56,498 bases of DNA from Actinomadura sp. 6K520 (GTDB lineage: Bacteria; Actinomycetota; Actinomycetes; Streptosporangiales; Streptosporangiaceae): positions 1 to 56,498 of the forward strand of contig NZ_SMLC01000035.1 of assembly GCF_004349245.1 (NCBI RefSeq), in the 5' to 3' direction. The position numbers were made by a program, and so were the translations under genes. This document shows positions 1-8,972 of the stretch, in pieces. The notes below the pieces were generated by a model, which was not told the DNA's origin, ran no database searches, and was given only the letters and a program-made list of their open reading frames with translations. Position 1 is the first letter of the stretch, and each line of letters begins with the position of its first letter.

Positions 1-1995
1 GGTGGGGAGGGCCTCGTTGAACTTGAGGCCGCGCAGGGCGCGTTCGTCAATGTCGGGGAGGCAGAGCCGGTCGGCGGCGTCGGCGGTTCCGGCCCTCCAC
101 ATGTCGCGGGTGAGGTCGGGACGTAGGCGTACCCACTCGTCCTCGAACCGCTGCTTCTCGTCGGTCAGGCCGGAGAGGGTTGCGGTGAGGACGGCGTTGG
201 CCTTGTAGCCGGCCCAGTTCCACCAGCGGACGTCGTCGCCGTCGCGGGCTATGACGGTGCCGCCGGGATGCACGGTGGAGGTGGCGGCATCCCGGGTCTT
301 CGCGATGTAGCGGACGGCCCGTTCGGTCATGGCGACGGGCGGGTCGGCGCCGAGGAGGACGTCCCGGCAGGCGCGGGTGAGGGCGAAGCTGGAGCCGGTG
401 AACGCAGTGCCGTACCAGCGGGCCTTGCCGGGGCGGTCGGACGGTTCGACGTAGCAGCGGCGGCGTTTCCAGTCGACCCAGGTGACCTGCCAGCTGCGCC
501 CCGCCAGGAGCAGGACGCGGGGGCCTTCGACGCGTTCGGTCAGGAGCATCGGGTCGGTCCGGCCGATCTCCTGGCGGCCGGACAGGACGGTGAACTCCGG
601 TGGCGCGGTGAAAACTGCGGTCATGTCCATGAAGTGGCGGCGGCCGAACTTCTCCTCGGCGGCGGGTCCGATGAACAGGTACTCGCCGTCCTGCTCGACG
701 TATCCGTGTTGGACGAGGTGGCGGACGATCGGCTCGGCGCTGCGGTCGAACGGCGCCAGGCCGTTCCAGTGTTCGGCCCACAGGCGGTTCCCGACCTTGT
801 GCTCTTGCAGGCAGAGGGCGAGGAACTGCTGGGCGACGATGTGACGCGGTTCCGGGGGCGCCTGCACCGGTTCGACGTATCCGCGGCTCCACAGCAGCGT
901 CAGGGCGGCCGCTGAGAGTAGGGAGTCCTGGTTGAGGGCCAGGAAGAGGCAGTTGCGCGTGGTGCCCGGTCGTCGTCCGGTGCGGCCGAGGCGTTGCAGG
1001 AACGCGGCGACCGTGGGCGGGGCGTTGATCTGGATGACGCGGTCGAGGTCGCCGACGTCGATGCCGAGTTCGAGGGTGCTGGTCGAGACGATGACGCAGT
1101 CGCGGGCGTCGGCGAACGCCTCCTCGGCGCGGCGCCGCTCGTCGAGTGAGAGGGAGGCGTGCGACAGGAAGGTGGTGACGCCGCGGGCGTGCAGTGCGGC
1201 GCCGAGTTCCTCGACGAGCTGGCGGGAGTCGCAGAAGACGAGGCGTTTCTCGCCTCGGTGGAGGGCGGCGATGACGGTGGCGGCGTTGGGGACGGAGCCG
1301 ACGTAGTCAAGTTCGACGACGTTGTCCTGGACGCTCGCGGTTTCTGGGGCGACTACTCGTGCCGGTCCGCGGTTGGTGCCCTGGAGCCATGCCAGGAGTT
1401 CGGCCGGGTTGCCGACCGTGGCGGACAGCCCGATGCGCTGGATGGGACGCCCCGCCAGGCGCGTCAGGCGTTCGAGGACGGCGAGGAGGTGCCATCCGCG
1501 GTCGTCTCCGGCGAAGGCGTGGACCTCGTCGACGACGATCGCGCGAAGGTCGGCGAAGAGCCGGTGCTGGTCGACCTTCACGCTGAGCAGCATCGCCTCC
1601 AGCGATTCGGGGGTGGTGAGCAGGATGTCCGGGGGGTCGGTGAGAATGCGGCGGCGGGCCGTCGCGGGGACGTCTCCGTGCCAGAGGGCGGCGCGGCGGC
1701 CGACCCAGCCCGCGTAGGTCTCCAAGCGCGGCAGCAGGTTGTTGAGCAGGGCCTTCAACGGGCACACGTACAGCACCGAAAGGCCGGTCCAGCCGCCTCC
1801 GTCCATCGCCGACAGCAGCGGGAACGCCGCGGCCTCGGTCTTGCCGCCCGCGGTGGGGGCGAGCAGGACGGCGTCGTCGCCGTCGAGAACCGGCCCGATG
1901 GCGTGTTCCTGCAGGGGACGCAGCGACCGCCAGCCGAGGGTGTTGACGATGTGGTGCGTCAGCACCGGTGAGAGCCGGTCGGCGGGCGCGGTCAC
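1..1995 (-). CDS. brxHI: BrxHI-type DEAD/DEAH helicase of type 2 BREX, 3' end outside the window
   Basis: Superfamily 2 helicase of the Lhr-like group that closes type 2 BREX (Pgl) operons. I read the frame from a GTG at 1995 to the window edge and found no stop, giving 665 codons; the few remaining residues lie outside. Seen motifs are Walker A APTAGGKT (about 46-53), a DEVH box (about 156-159) and motif VI QRLGRTGR (about 334-341), followed by a long C-terminal region. The start GTG overlaps the brxD stop (GTGA), so the two are translationally coupled. The family role is presumed ATP-driven nucleic-acid translocation during phage exclusion. With pglX, pglY and pglZ broken or missing here, whether it still works in defence is unknown. 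It could alternatively be called a generic Lhr-type helicase, but position next to brxD makes BrxHI the best call. Confidence 0.88.
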   Translation of the reverse strand, partial: MTAPADRLSPVLTHHIVNTLGWRSLRPLQEHAIGPVLDGDDAVLLAPTAGGKTEAAAFPLLSAMDGGGWTGLSVLYVCPLKALLNNLLPRLETYAGWVGRRAALWHGDVPATARRRILTDPPDILLTTPESLEAMLLSVKVDQHRLFADLRAIVVDEVHAFAGDDRGWHLLAVLERLTRLAGRPIQRIGLSATVGNPAELLAWLQGTNRGPARVVAPETASVQDNVVELDYVGSVPNAATVIAALHRGEKRLVFCDSRQLVEELGAALHARGVTTFLSHASLSLDERRRAEEAFADARDCVIVSTSTLELGIDVGDLDRVIQINAPPTVAAFLQRLGRTGRRPGTTRNCLFLALNQDSLLSAAALTLLWSRGYVEPVQAPPEPRHIVAQQFLALCLQEHKVGNRLWAEHWNGLAPFDRSAEPIVRHLVQHGYVEQDGEYLFIGPAAEEKFGRRHFMDMTAVFTAPPEFTVLSGRQEIGRTDPMLLTERVEGPRVLLLAGRSWQVTWVDWKRRRCYVEPSDRPGKARWYGTAFTGSSFALTRACRDVLLGADPPVAMTERAVRYIAKTRDAATSTVHPGGTVIARDGDDVRWWNWAGYKANAVLTATLSGLTDEKQRFEDEWVRLRPDLTRDMWRAGTADAADRLCLPDIDERALRGLKFNEALPT

Positions 1996-3353
1996 GGCAG
2001 GTCCAGGGGCACGTCCCCGGCGGCATTGCGTTCGGTCTCGGTCAGCTCCGCCGCCGAGACGGTGAGGGCGTAGTCGCGGCGCGGGTCGAAGTCAGGGAAC
2101 TCCGCGACGCGGTCGAGGACGTCGGCGACGAGCTTGCGCAGGAAGACGCGGGGCGCCACGCCGACCTTGCCGCCGAGCCCGCCGGTGACGGCGGTTGCGA
2201 GGTCGGCGATGTAGGCGTCGTCGACGCGGGCGGTGATCTCGGTGCTCCCGGCGGCGTACAGGTCGCGGACGCCCCGTCCCAGTTCCTCCAGCTTGGGCAG
2301 GTCGAAGCCGGTAAGGCGGAGCTGCACGGCGCGCGGCGAGTCGAACCGGGCGTCGGTGGTGAAGTCGGTCGCGAGACGCTGCGCAAGCGGCGCGAGCCGC
2401 TGGACGCCCTGGCGGCCGTCGAAGAACGCCGGGGTGCCGGTAATGACAAGGAACAGTCCGGGGAACCGGCCGCCGTCGATCTCGTCCAGCAGTTGCCGCA
2501 GCGCGTTCAGCCCTTTCTCGCGGACGTCGCTCCGCACACGCTGCAACGTCTCGATTTCGTCGAGGACGACCAGGAGCCCGGGGTGGCCGCAGTCGCGCAG
2601 CACGGTGAGCAGCCCTTGGAGGAAGCCGAGCGCGCCGTAGTGGTCGAGGTCGCCGCGGACGCCGGCGACGTGCCGCACCGCCGCGGCGGCCACCGACTTC
2701 TGCCCGCCGAGCCAGGCGATCAGCGCCTCGGCGGTGGCGGTGTCGCCGCTTTCGGACGCCTTGCGGTAGCCGCGCAGCGCGGCGGCGAACGCGGGTGTGG
2801 TGCGGGCGACGGCGGCGAGGCGCTGCTCCATCAGGGCGTCGACGGCGCGGGCGAGCCCTTCGGCGTCGTCCTCGGCGGCCTGACCGGCGTCGAGAACTTC
2901 CTCTTCAAGGGTGTAGAACCACAGGTCGATGACCGGACGCAGCGCCCCGGCGGGGTGGCTGGCGGTAGTGAGCCGCTCGGTGAGGCGCCGGTAGACGGTT
3001 TCGAGCCGGTGCAGCGGCGTCTCGGTCTCGGAGATCTGGATCTCGGCGACGGCCAGCCCCGCGCGTTTGGCGCGCTCGCCCAGCCAGCGGGCGAAGAACG
3101 TCTTACCGGAGCCGTACTCGCCGCGGATGGCGCGGAACGCCGAGCCGCCCTTGCCGACGGCGGCGATGTCCTCGTCCAGCGCGCCCGCGAACCGGTCCAG
3201 GCCGACGGCGAACAGGTCGAGCCCGGCGCGCGGGACGGTGCCGCGCCGCAGCGCGTCGATGACCTCCCGGCGGCGGACGGCGCTGACCTGTGCCCGGGTT
3301 CCAGGGGCCCGTGCGTCCTCTGCCCGTGCATCCGTTGCCCGTGCGTCCGTCAC
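1992..3353 (-). CDS. brxD: BREX ATP-binding protein BrxD
   Basis: P-loop ATPase of 453 residues matching BrxD of type 2 BREX. Walker A is GEYGSGKT (about 79-86), and a Walker B-like segment LLVVLDEIETLQ lies near the middle. The N-terminus has a low-complexity stretch built on repeated DAR/DARA units (residues 3-16) before the family-like start at about VSAVRRREVIDALRRG, so the annotated ATG may carry a strain-specific extension. The ATG overlaps the stop of the pglZ remnant (ATGA), and the stop overlaps the brxHI start (GTGA). The original operon coupling therefore survives although the upstream genes are destroyed. Biochemical function in BREX is not well defined; ATPase activity is inferred from the motifs. 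Confidence 0.9.
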   Translation of the reverse strand: MTDARATDARAEDARAPGTRAQVSAVRRREVIDALRRGTVPRAGLDLFAVGLDRFAGALDEDIAAVGKGGSAFRAIRGEYGSGKTFFARWLGERAKRAGLAVAEIQISETETPLHRLETVYRRLTERLTTASHPAGALRPVIDLWFYTLEEEVLDAGQAAEDDAEGLARAVDALMEQRLAAVARTTPAFAAALRGYRKASESGDTATAEALIAWLGGQKSVAAAAVRHVAGVRGDLDHYGALGFLQGLLTVLRDCGHPGLLVVLDEIETLQRVRSDVREKGLNALRQLLDEIDGGRFPGLFLVITGTPAFFDGRQGVQRLAPLAQRLATDFTTDARFDSPRAVQLRLTGFDLPKLEELGRGVRDLYAAGSTEITARVDDAYIADLATAVTGGLGGKVGVAPRVFLRKLVADVLDRVAEFPDFDPRRDYALTVSAAELTETERNAAGDVPLDLP

Positions 3354-3583
3354 TCGTCGTCCACCCCGAACTGTTCGCGCAGCAGTGCCGTCTCCAGTGT
3401 GACGGTGGCGCCGGAGTCGATCAGCCCGAGGACGGGGTAGCCCTCGACGTTGAGCAGGCGTTGCAGGGCGGTGATGAACAGGTCGGCGTTGCGCGGGGCC
3501 CGTCCCCCGGCCGCGGCCGCGGCGGCCCCGACGGCGGCGGACGACAGGCGGCCCCCGGCGTCGGCGAGGGCGTCGAGCACACC
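3350..3583 (-). pseudogene. pglZ: C-terminal stub of BREX-2 phosphatase-domain protein PglZ
   Basis: Only about the last 78 codons of pglZ remain. The recognisable part runs from about GVLDALADAGGRLSS through LQRLLNVEGYPVLGL to the terminal ALLREQFGVDDE, which resembles the tail of type 2 PglZ. Full PglZ proteins are several hundred residues longer and carry an alkaline-phosphatase-like domain, which is absent here. The frame stays open upstream to 3718, but that part does not look like PglZ and lies antisense to a plus-strand gene fragment. The break is thus near 3583. The stub stop overlaps the brxD ATG. It might be translated as a short peptide that keeps brxD coupled, but it cannot be a working PglZ. 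Confidence 0.75.
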
Positions 3584-3691
3584 GCGACGGTCACCGACCG
3601 GGCCCGCACCCAGATCAGACCGCCTAACCTGCTGCGATACCTGGACGAGCAGGCGCACGCGCTCGTATCGGCCATGCTGGAGGACGGGTGA
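3584..3691 (+). pseudogene. 3' remnant of an unknown gene coupled to the phosphotransferase gene
   Basis: A short open stretch in the frame ending at 3691 encodes TQIRPPNLLRYLDEQAHAL and ends in LEDG. It looks like a genuine protein tail, and its TGA overlaps the GTG start of the phosphotransferase gene. It begins where recognisable PglZ sequence ends on the other strand, so both were probably cut at one junction. I cannot name the family; a DNA-binding or nucleotide-binding partner is possible. Confidence is low because the piece is short. Confidence 0.35.
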
Positions 3692-4700
3692 ACTGGCGGG
3701 ACCTGTACGAGCGCGCACGGGCGCACGGCGACTCCGCGGCCGGGTACTACAACGACAACATCCGGGTCGACACCCCCGAGGGGCCGGTCATCGTCCGGAT
3801 ACCGATCCACGGCGCCGACACGATGGACCTGCGGCCATGGCGCGAAGACCGCGTCCTCGCCGCCATCGCCCCGCACGTGCGGGCCGCCCCGCGGCTGCTC
3901 CACACCTCCGCCGACCCGCCTTTCCAGGTCCACGAGTTCATCGCGGGTGACGTCCTCAACGACATGGCGCCGCGCGGCATCCCCGTCCCACCCCACGTCC
4001 TGGACGACGTCGCGGGGCTGTTCACCCAGCTCACTCGCGTTCCCCGGCTCCCGGACATGCCCGCCTCCTGGCCGACCGACCAGTACACCACCGCCTTCGC
4101 GCGGCGCCTGTCTGACCTGACGCAGCGCGTCTACGACACCTTCAGCACCCACTACGCCGACCTGTTCACCGCCCTTGCGATCCCCACCGACCCGCTCGCA
4201 CAGGTGGACGACCTGTGGCGCGGCCTCACCCCGCGCCCTTCACCTGCGTCCACGCCGACGTCCACCGCCGCAACATGATCGTCGGCGACGGCACGACCAC
4301 GTTCCTCGACTGGGAACTCGCCCTCTGGGGCGACCCCGTCTACGACCTGGCCGTCCACATCCACAAGATGGGCTACCTGCCGGAGGAGACGGACGCACTC
4401 ATCACCCGCTGGCAGAGGGCCATGCCGTCCGACCACACCACCGGGCGGCGGCGGGACCTGGCCGCCTACCTGACCCACGAACGCATCAAGTCGGCGATCG
4501 TCGACTCCGTTCGCTACCGCCAGCTCTTCGCCCGCAACGGCCCCTACCCCTACCCCGAGCACCAGCTCGTCGAGTCGCTGGCCGCCAAACTGAACGCGGC
4601 CCGCCCCTACTGGCACATCCCCGAACCCAATCGACGACCGCACCGTCGAAACGGCCCTGCACCCCCGATGAACGTTGGTCGGGGCTACCGGAAGGAATAG
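3688..4700 (+). pseudogene. APH/choline-kinase-family phosphotransferase, one frameshift
   Basis: Two overlapping frames together make one aminoglycoside-phosphotransferase-like protein. The first (from GTG 3688) gives the N-lobe, including TPEGPVIVRIPI and FQVHEFIAGDVL. The second gives the catalytic loop HADVHRRN and the metal-binding FLDWELALWGDPVYDLAVH, and runs to 4700. The join is at the C run 4236-4238: one extra C would restore PRPFTCVHADVH in a single frame. This is either a real inactivating deletion or a homopolymer sequencing error. Members of this superfamily phosphorylate small molecules or proteins, and nothing here points to antibiotic resistance in particular. It sits inside the broken BREX locus in the opposite orientation. 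Confidence 0.7.
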
Positions 4701-4914
4701 CGCACCGGTCAGTGTCTCCGTCCCCGGCCGCTGACGGTGAGGGGACCGCTCCGCACGGGCTCCGGTTTGTCATGGGCGGACGGTGACTCGCCCAGGGGTA
4801 CCCGTCCTTCGACGTCTCGGGACACCGAGGCTTCCCGGCAGGCCATGATGAACCATGTCGGCAGCGCGCCCGGCCATCAACATGGACGGCCGAGGACTCT
4901 CGATTGGTTCGGTC

Positions 4915-5193
4915 TCAACTCAAGTCGAGTTGCCCGCCCTTGACGCGGCCCGCGAACGCCTGCCACGCGCCGGGCCCGAAGACCAGCTTCGGCCCGTCCG
5001 GGTCCTTCGAATCCCGCACCGCCACCGCCGCCACCAAGTCCGCCACCTCGACGCAGGCACCGCCGGTATCGGTGCTGTAGCTGCTCTTCTGCCACTCAAC
5101 CGGAACCGATGCGACCTGGACGCACTCCGCACCCGATGAGTCGCTGCGACTGCTCTTGCGCCAGATGCAGGACGACAGGTTAACCACGCTCAT
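4915..5193 (-). CDS. DUF397 protein
   Basis: A 92-residue protein with two tandem DUF397 half-motifs: WRKSSRSDSSGAECVQVA near residue 11 and WQKSSYSTDTGGACVEVADL near 34. It ends with DPDGPKLVFGPGAWQAF, as in the family. DUF397 proteins are very common in actinomycetes beside XRE-DUF5753 regulators, and several pairs take part in developmental control or behave like regulator/antagonist pairs. Here its ATG overlaps the stop of the XRE gene (ATGA), so the pair is co-translated. The specific target is unknown. Confidence 0.9.
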   Translation of the reverse strand: MSVVNLSSCIWRKSSRSDSSGAECVQVASVPVEWQKSSYSTDTGGACVEVADLVAAVAVRDSKDPDGPKLVFGPGAWQAFAGRVKGGQLDLS

Positions 5194-6014
5194 AGCCCCT
5201 CCATGACCGCACGAACGAACCGCACGGAGTCGCCAGTTGGTAGTGCAGCAGATCGCACTTGATCGAAGGCTACGGCACGCTCGTTCACGTCGCGAGGGCT
5301 CTCCAGTAGAGGGCCGTAACCACCACCGCTATCCATGTAACACATTTGGGAGCGTTCCTCGAACTCCAGGAGCACAAATCCGCTCGCTTGATAGACGGGA
5401 GCATCGTCTCGGACGATCTGGAGTGTGATGTGCGGTTCGCTTGCCATGGTCAAGAGGTGTTCGAGTTGCCCGCACATCACCTCGCGACTTCCTACAAGCC
5501 GCCGGACGACGTACTCACCCAGGACGAAGAGGAACAGCGGGGAATCGACCCGCGTCAACAACACCTGCCTCTCCAGCCGTACTGTGAGCAACTCCTCGAG
5601 TTTCTCGGCCCGCTGACCTACCTCCAGCACTGCCCGTGCATACTCAGGTGTCTGCAGTAGCCCAGGCACGAGCAACGGCGCGAACGCCTTGACGTAGGAC
5701 GCGTCGCCTTCTGCCTCGGCATAGGGACGGAACCCAGGAGGGAGAACCTGAAGTTTGCCGAGTTCTTGGATCCACCCCCATAGGCGGTAGAACGTCCCGT
5801 TGGTCGCGAAGCACGTATCACAGTCTATGGCAAATTTGTCAGATGGTCCGTTTTGACCCGCCTCGACCTGACCGATCCACTGGGGCGTGTATCCGAGCTT
5901 TTGGGCAAGTTGTGGACGGGACATACCGGCCGCCTCGCGATAGGCACGCAACTCGACACCGAAGTACTCGACGGGAGAGGACGGGGTGCCGGGGTCACGA
6001 GGACGGCGAGGCAT
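5190..6014 (-). CDS. XRE-family regulator with DUF5753
   Basis: A helix-turn-helix domain (about residues 20-60, including LAQKLGYTPQWIGQVEAGQ) is followed by a DUF5753 region from about residue 100 (LLVPGLLQTPEYARAVLE and later FVLLEFE). An upstream in-frame start would add 34 residues, but I chose the ATG at 6014 because GGAGG lies five bases before it and the protein then starts MPRRPRDPG, giving 274 residues. It is the usual partner of the downstream DUF397 gene and presumably a DNA-binding transcription factor whose activity the partner modulates. It lies where pglY and pglZ would be in an intact BREX operon. Confidence 0.88.
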   Translation of the reverse strand: MPRRPRDPGTPSSPVEYFGVELRAYREAAGMSRPQLAQKLGYTPQWIGQVEAGQNGPSDKFAIDCDTCFATNGTFYRLWGWIQELGKLQVLPPGFRPYAEAEGDASYVKAFAPLLVPGLLQTPEYARAVLEVGQRAEKLEELLTVRLERQVLLTRVDSPLFLFVLGEYVVRRLVGSREVMCGQLEHLLTMASEPHITLQIVRDDAPVYQASGFVLLEFEERSQMCYMDSGGGYGPLLESPRDVNERAVAFDQVRSAALPTGDSVRFVRAVMEGL

Positions 6015-6165
6015 AAGGACCTCCAAGATCCGAAAGTGGGGCGACTTTCCAACCGCCCATCCAAGGCTTCTTTTGTTGGGCTTCTTTCCCTTCCAGACCA
6101 TAACCCGATCACACAAAGATGGGGAGTCATTACGGAGAGAAATCCAGCAGGAAAGTTAAACGATC

Positions 6166-6423
6166 ATGAACACGCCCGTCAACCCCGCTGACCAGGCGCT
6201 GGCCCAGCTCCGCCAAGACTTCCAGGGACATCGGATCTGGCGTGCGACGCGCTACGACGGAAAGCTCGGCGACTGGGTCGCCACTCTGCACGACCCCAAG
6301 GCCGGCATAGAGCCGACCGTTGTACGCGACAGCGCAGCAGAGCTACGTAAGGCACTGACCATCGAACTCAGTCGCGTAACCAAGCGCACTACGGGGCAGC
6401 GCAGTAGGTGGGACCGATGGTAA
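6166..6423 (+). CDS. Small hypothetical protein of an actinomycete regulator-associated module
   Basis: An 85-residue acidic/basic mixed protein starting MNTPVNPADQAL, with no membrane segment or catalytic motif I recognise. It is transcribed divergently from the XRE gene and overlaps the next gene by a few bases, so the two form a pair. Similar small proteins occur next to XRE-DUF5753 genes in actinomycetes, but I cannot assign a function. The ribosome-binding site is weak (AGGAAAG about 12 bases upstream). Confidence 0.6.
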   Translation: MNTPVNPADQALAQLRQDFQGHRIWRATRYDGKLGDWVATLHDPKAGIEPTVVRDSAAELRKALTIELSRVTKRTTGQRSRWDRW

Positions 6424-6992
6424 AGCGATGGAACGTATCGCAGGATCGCGCTGGGTCGTCCCCCACTTCCTCTATAACGACCCATCTCGACAGGCTCTCA
6501 ACGGAAGTCATCCGCGAGGGCTGGCAAACCCTCCGCCGCTACGACGGGCCGCACCCGCTTCTCCGGGTATTCGATCCCGCTGTACCCCATTTCGGGGAAA
6601 GCGTCAGCCTCGTCCACGAATCGACGTCTCGTACGTGGTGGTACCAGTCGAGCACGGGCGAGAACCTCGCGCCATACAACCGGCCCGGCCTCGCCGCCGC
6701 GAGGATCACCCGCATCCTCATCCCATTCGTCACCGCCGTGCTCGCCGCCCGGACACACCGGGAGACAGCGATCGACGTGACGTGCCCTGACATCCCGAGC
6801 GCACCGGACCCAGCTCAAGCGGTGACCGTCGCCAAGCTGCAAGAGCGTTTCGCTGGCGTCATCTGCTGGTGGGGGCTCTCCACAAAGGAGTGGTGGGCAC
6901 TGATCCCCGGCGGGACGCAATGGCAGATCGTCAACGCAGCCGACCCTGACGACCTCGTCCAGGCCGTCCTCAAGGCCCGCCCGGAGAGGTGA
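6417..6992 (+). CDS. Hypothetical protein paired with the preceding gene
   Basis: A 191-residue protein. The ATG at 6417 is preferred because AGGTGGG lies four bases upstream; a GTG at 6408 is the alternative. A central segment LLRVFDPAVPHFGESVSLVHE followed by WWYQSSTGENLAPYNRP resembles a recurrent actinomycete family of unknown function. The C-terminal third contains CWWGLSTKEWWALIPG. It overlaps the preceding small gene and is probably co-transcribed with it. No enzyme motif was recognised. Confidence 0.6.
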   Translation: MVKRWNVSQDRAGSSPTSSITTHLDRLSTEVIREGWQTLRRYDGPHPLLRVFDPAVPHFGESVSLVHESTSRTWWYQSSTGENLAPYNRPGLAAARITRILIPFVTAVLAARTHRETAIDVTCPDIPSAPDPAQAVTVAKLQERFAGVICWWGLSTKEWWALIPGGTQWQIVNAADPDDLVQAVLKARPER

Positions 6993-7063
6993 CCGCAAGC
7001 CGCCGCGCGGCCGGGAGACGCCCCCGGCTCCCAGCCGCGCGGCTTCCACACGTCAGGGACTCG

Positions 7064-8022
7064 TCACGCCTTCTTACGTCCTCGCGTCTTAGCGGCCGGA
7101 CGCCACTTGTTGAGATCCTGCTCCGACAGCTCGTATCGAGCGAGCTGCTCGTTGAGGAACGCCTCGAACTCCACGGCCGGGACGCCACCCCATTCGGGGT
7201 CTTCCTCGCCGTGCCACTGCTTCACCCACGGCAGCACCTCAAGCAGCCCGGCCAGCAACGGCGTGAGCTTCTCCGAACCCCAGGCCCCGACTTCGGCCCG
7301 GTCGTTGACGAGGTTGGCGAGGGCCTGCGCCTGGTCCTTGTGATCCCAGCCTGCCCACCCGAGGAGCAAGGTGTCATCCGCGTCCGGGCTCGCCCCGGGA
7401 TACGAGATGAACCGCTCCTTCGGCACGTCCAGCTTCCCGCGCTGCGACCAATACGAGGTCTTCTGGAAGTCCTTCGGCGCGTACTTCGGCGGAACCGCGA
7501 TGTCGAGCCGCTTCCCCGTCCGGCCCTCCTCGCGCTGGAGTTCCCAGACCTGCTCCCACTCCTCGCGCTTCCGCAGACCGGTGTCCTTGTACCGCAGCGC
7601 AGCGAGGTATGGCACGTGCTCGTCCGCGATGACCTCGGCCAGCACCTTCGCCAACGGCAGGTCGCGCTTCTTCATGTGGTCCGACGCATACAGGGCGGCC
7701 ACGCTCTGCATGTCCGCGTCGTCCTTGAACTGGTCCGCAAGCTGGTTAACCGTCAGCGTGCGCGGCTGCTTAAGCCCGTCACGCAGCCGAAACCAGAGAC
7801 TCTCACGCTCACACCGATCGAGAATCCAGTTGCGGAGCGCGGCCTTCTCCTCTCTCAAGGCTCGGTCGCCCACCGCCGCTTGTACTCCGGCCGCTCGATC
7901 AGCCCAACCCCCTTGGGCAGCTTCTCGATCAGATCAATGCGAGCCTGCACCACTCGCCGATACTCCTTCGGCCAGCTTTCAAAGTCTCCTATTTCCGGCG
8001 TCACCCCAGACCACAGGAACCG
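7064..8022 (-). pseudogene. pglX: C-terminal quarter of BREX-2 adenine methyltransferase PglX, frameshifted
   Basis: Sequence typical of the C-terminus of type 2 PglX. Upstream of the break it reads WPKEYRRVVQARIDLIE and GLIERPEYKRRWATEP. Downstream it reads DVPKERFISYPGASPD, LLLGWAGWDHKDQA, LPWVKQWHGEEDPEWGG and the basic tail KTRGRKKA. The two parts are in different frames. An in-frame TGA at 7855-7857 replaces the expected Trp after ATEP, and one extra G (TGG) would restore the frame. A GTG at 7873 leaves 269 codons open. The methyltransferase catalytic domain (NPPY-type motif) is absent, since family proteins are about 1,200 residues. Homology stops near 8022, immediately beside the end of the HNH gene. 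Confidence 0.8.
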
Positions 8023-8039
8023 TCAGCCCACCTTGCAAA

Positions 8040-8972
8040 TCAACCTCGAAAAACGACATCTGCATGCCATTCGAGAAATTTAGCGTTGGGACGATCTGCC
8101 CGGCGATCCGGAAGGCGAATCTGCTTACCAGCTTGACGGTAATACTGTTCGCCATTGCCGAACTCGTCACGGAGGCGTGAACTAACAAGAAGTCGGTGCT
8201 TACTATCCAAGCCGAGATAACCTCGATCAAACAAGGTATGTACATCGGACCGTAGCAGGATGCCGTTGTCGAGCCGGTGTTCCCCACCCGCGGGGAGAGG
8301 CTTCACATGAGCTGCCTGAAGGACCGGACGAATCTTACTTCCGGTGATGGCGCAATGCCCCTCATACGCCGTGAGCACTACTGCCTTAAAGGCCGTCTGC
8401 CCCAGCCTCTGAGGAGTTAGCCGCCTGTCACCGTATACCGCCCCCGGACGGTGCCATGTCCGAGAATCGTCTACATTGACCTCTTGCCCGAGCAACTGTG
8501 AAATCAAACCTTGAAAATAATAGATATCTGCAACCGAACCGAGATCATAGGACTTGCCTTGCACAATATTGGAAGCAAAATCGACCGGCGGGCGCATCCG
8601 CTGGTGCACCGAAAAAAAGCGCACGTCGCGAAGCAGCACACAGCCAATAACCGGATCTTCCCTCGGCGATATTCCTTCTCGTCGATAGTGATTTATACGA
8701 GCCCGCATTAGCTCCAGACTTGAGGCCCCATTCCCCTCTCCGTACAGCGCCCAAGCCTCAGAGGCACGAAGGCGAGCAAATCCACTGTAGACACCTCCTC
8801 CCACAATGCGATTTTCGGGATAATGCGACTTGAAAAAGAAAGGCTCTCCAGGTGAGAGTACACGAAAAGCATTGGCGCTAGAAGGGCGCCAGAAGTTCAC
8901 TTCATTTATTTCCGGACGCTCAGCAAGAAAACGAGACCACTCGCCGTCAGTGACACCCACATAGACCTTCAC
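8040..8972 (-). CDS. HNH endonuclease with a possible PUA-like N-terminal domain
   Basis: A 310-residue protein. The C-terminal half is an HNH_2-type nuclease: CAITGSKIRPVLQAAHVKPL (about 207-226, His222) followed by LDNGILLRSDVHTLFDRGYL (Asn236, His245). The first 150 residues contain EVNFWRPSSANAF, FFFKSHYPENRIVGGG and VYSGFARLRASEAW, a pattern reminiscent of PUA/EVE-like modified-base readers; that fold is my inference. Such a layout suggests a type IV (modification-dependent) restriction enzyme. Start is GTG with a weak AGG. Base composition is visibly more A/T-rich than the neighbours, which points to separate acquisition. It occupies the place of the pglX N-terminus, between pglW and the pglX remnant. 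Confidence 0.78.
   Translation of the reverse strand: MKVYVGVTDGEWSRFLAERPEINEVNFWRPSSANAFRVLSPGEPFFFKSHYPENRIVGGGVYSGFARLRASEAWALYGEGNGASSLELMRARINHYRREGISPREDPVIGCVLLRDVRFFSVHQRMRPPVDFASNIVQGKSYDLGSVADIYYFQGLISQLLGQEVNVDDSRTWHRPGAVYGDRRLTPQRLGQTAFKAVVLTAYEGHCAITGSKIRPVLQAAHVKPLPAGGEHRLDNGILLRSDVHTLFDRGYLGLDSKHRLLVSSRLRDEFGNGEQYYRQAGKQIRLPDRRADRPNAKFLEWHADVVFRG

Noticed and set aside
3688..4700. Antibiotic-resistance aminoglycoside kinase
   Set aside because: Only the general phosphotransferase motifs are present, the gene is frameshifted, and the superfamily has many other substrates.
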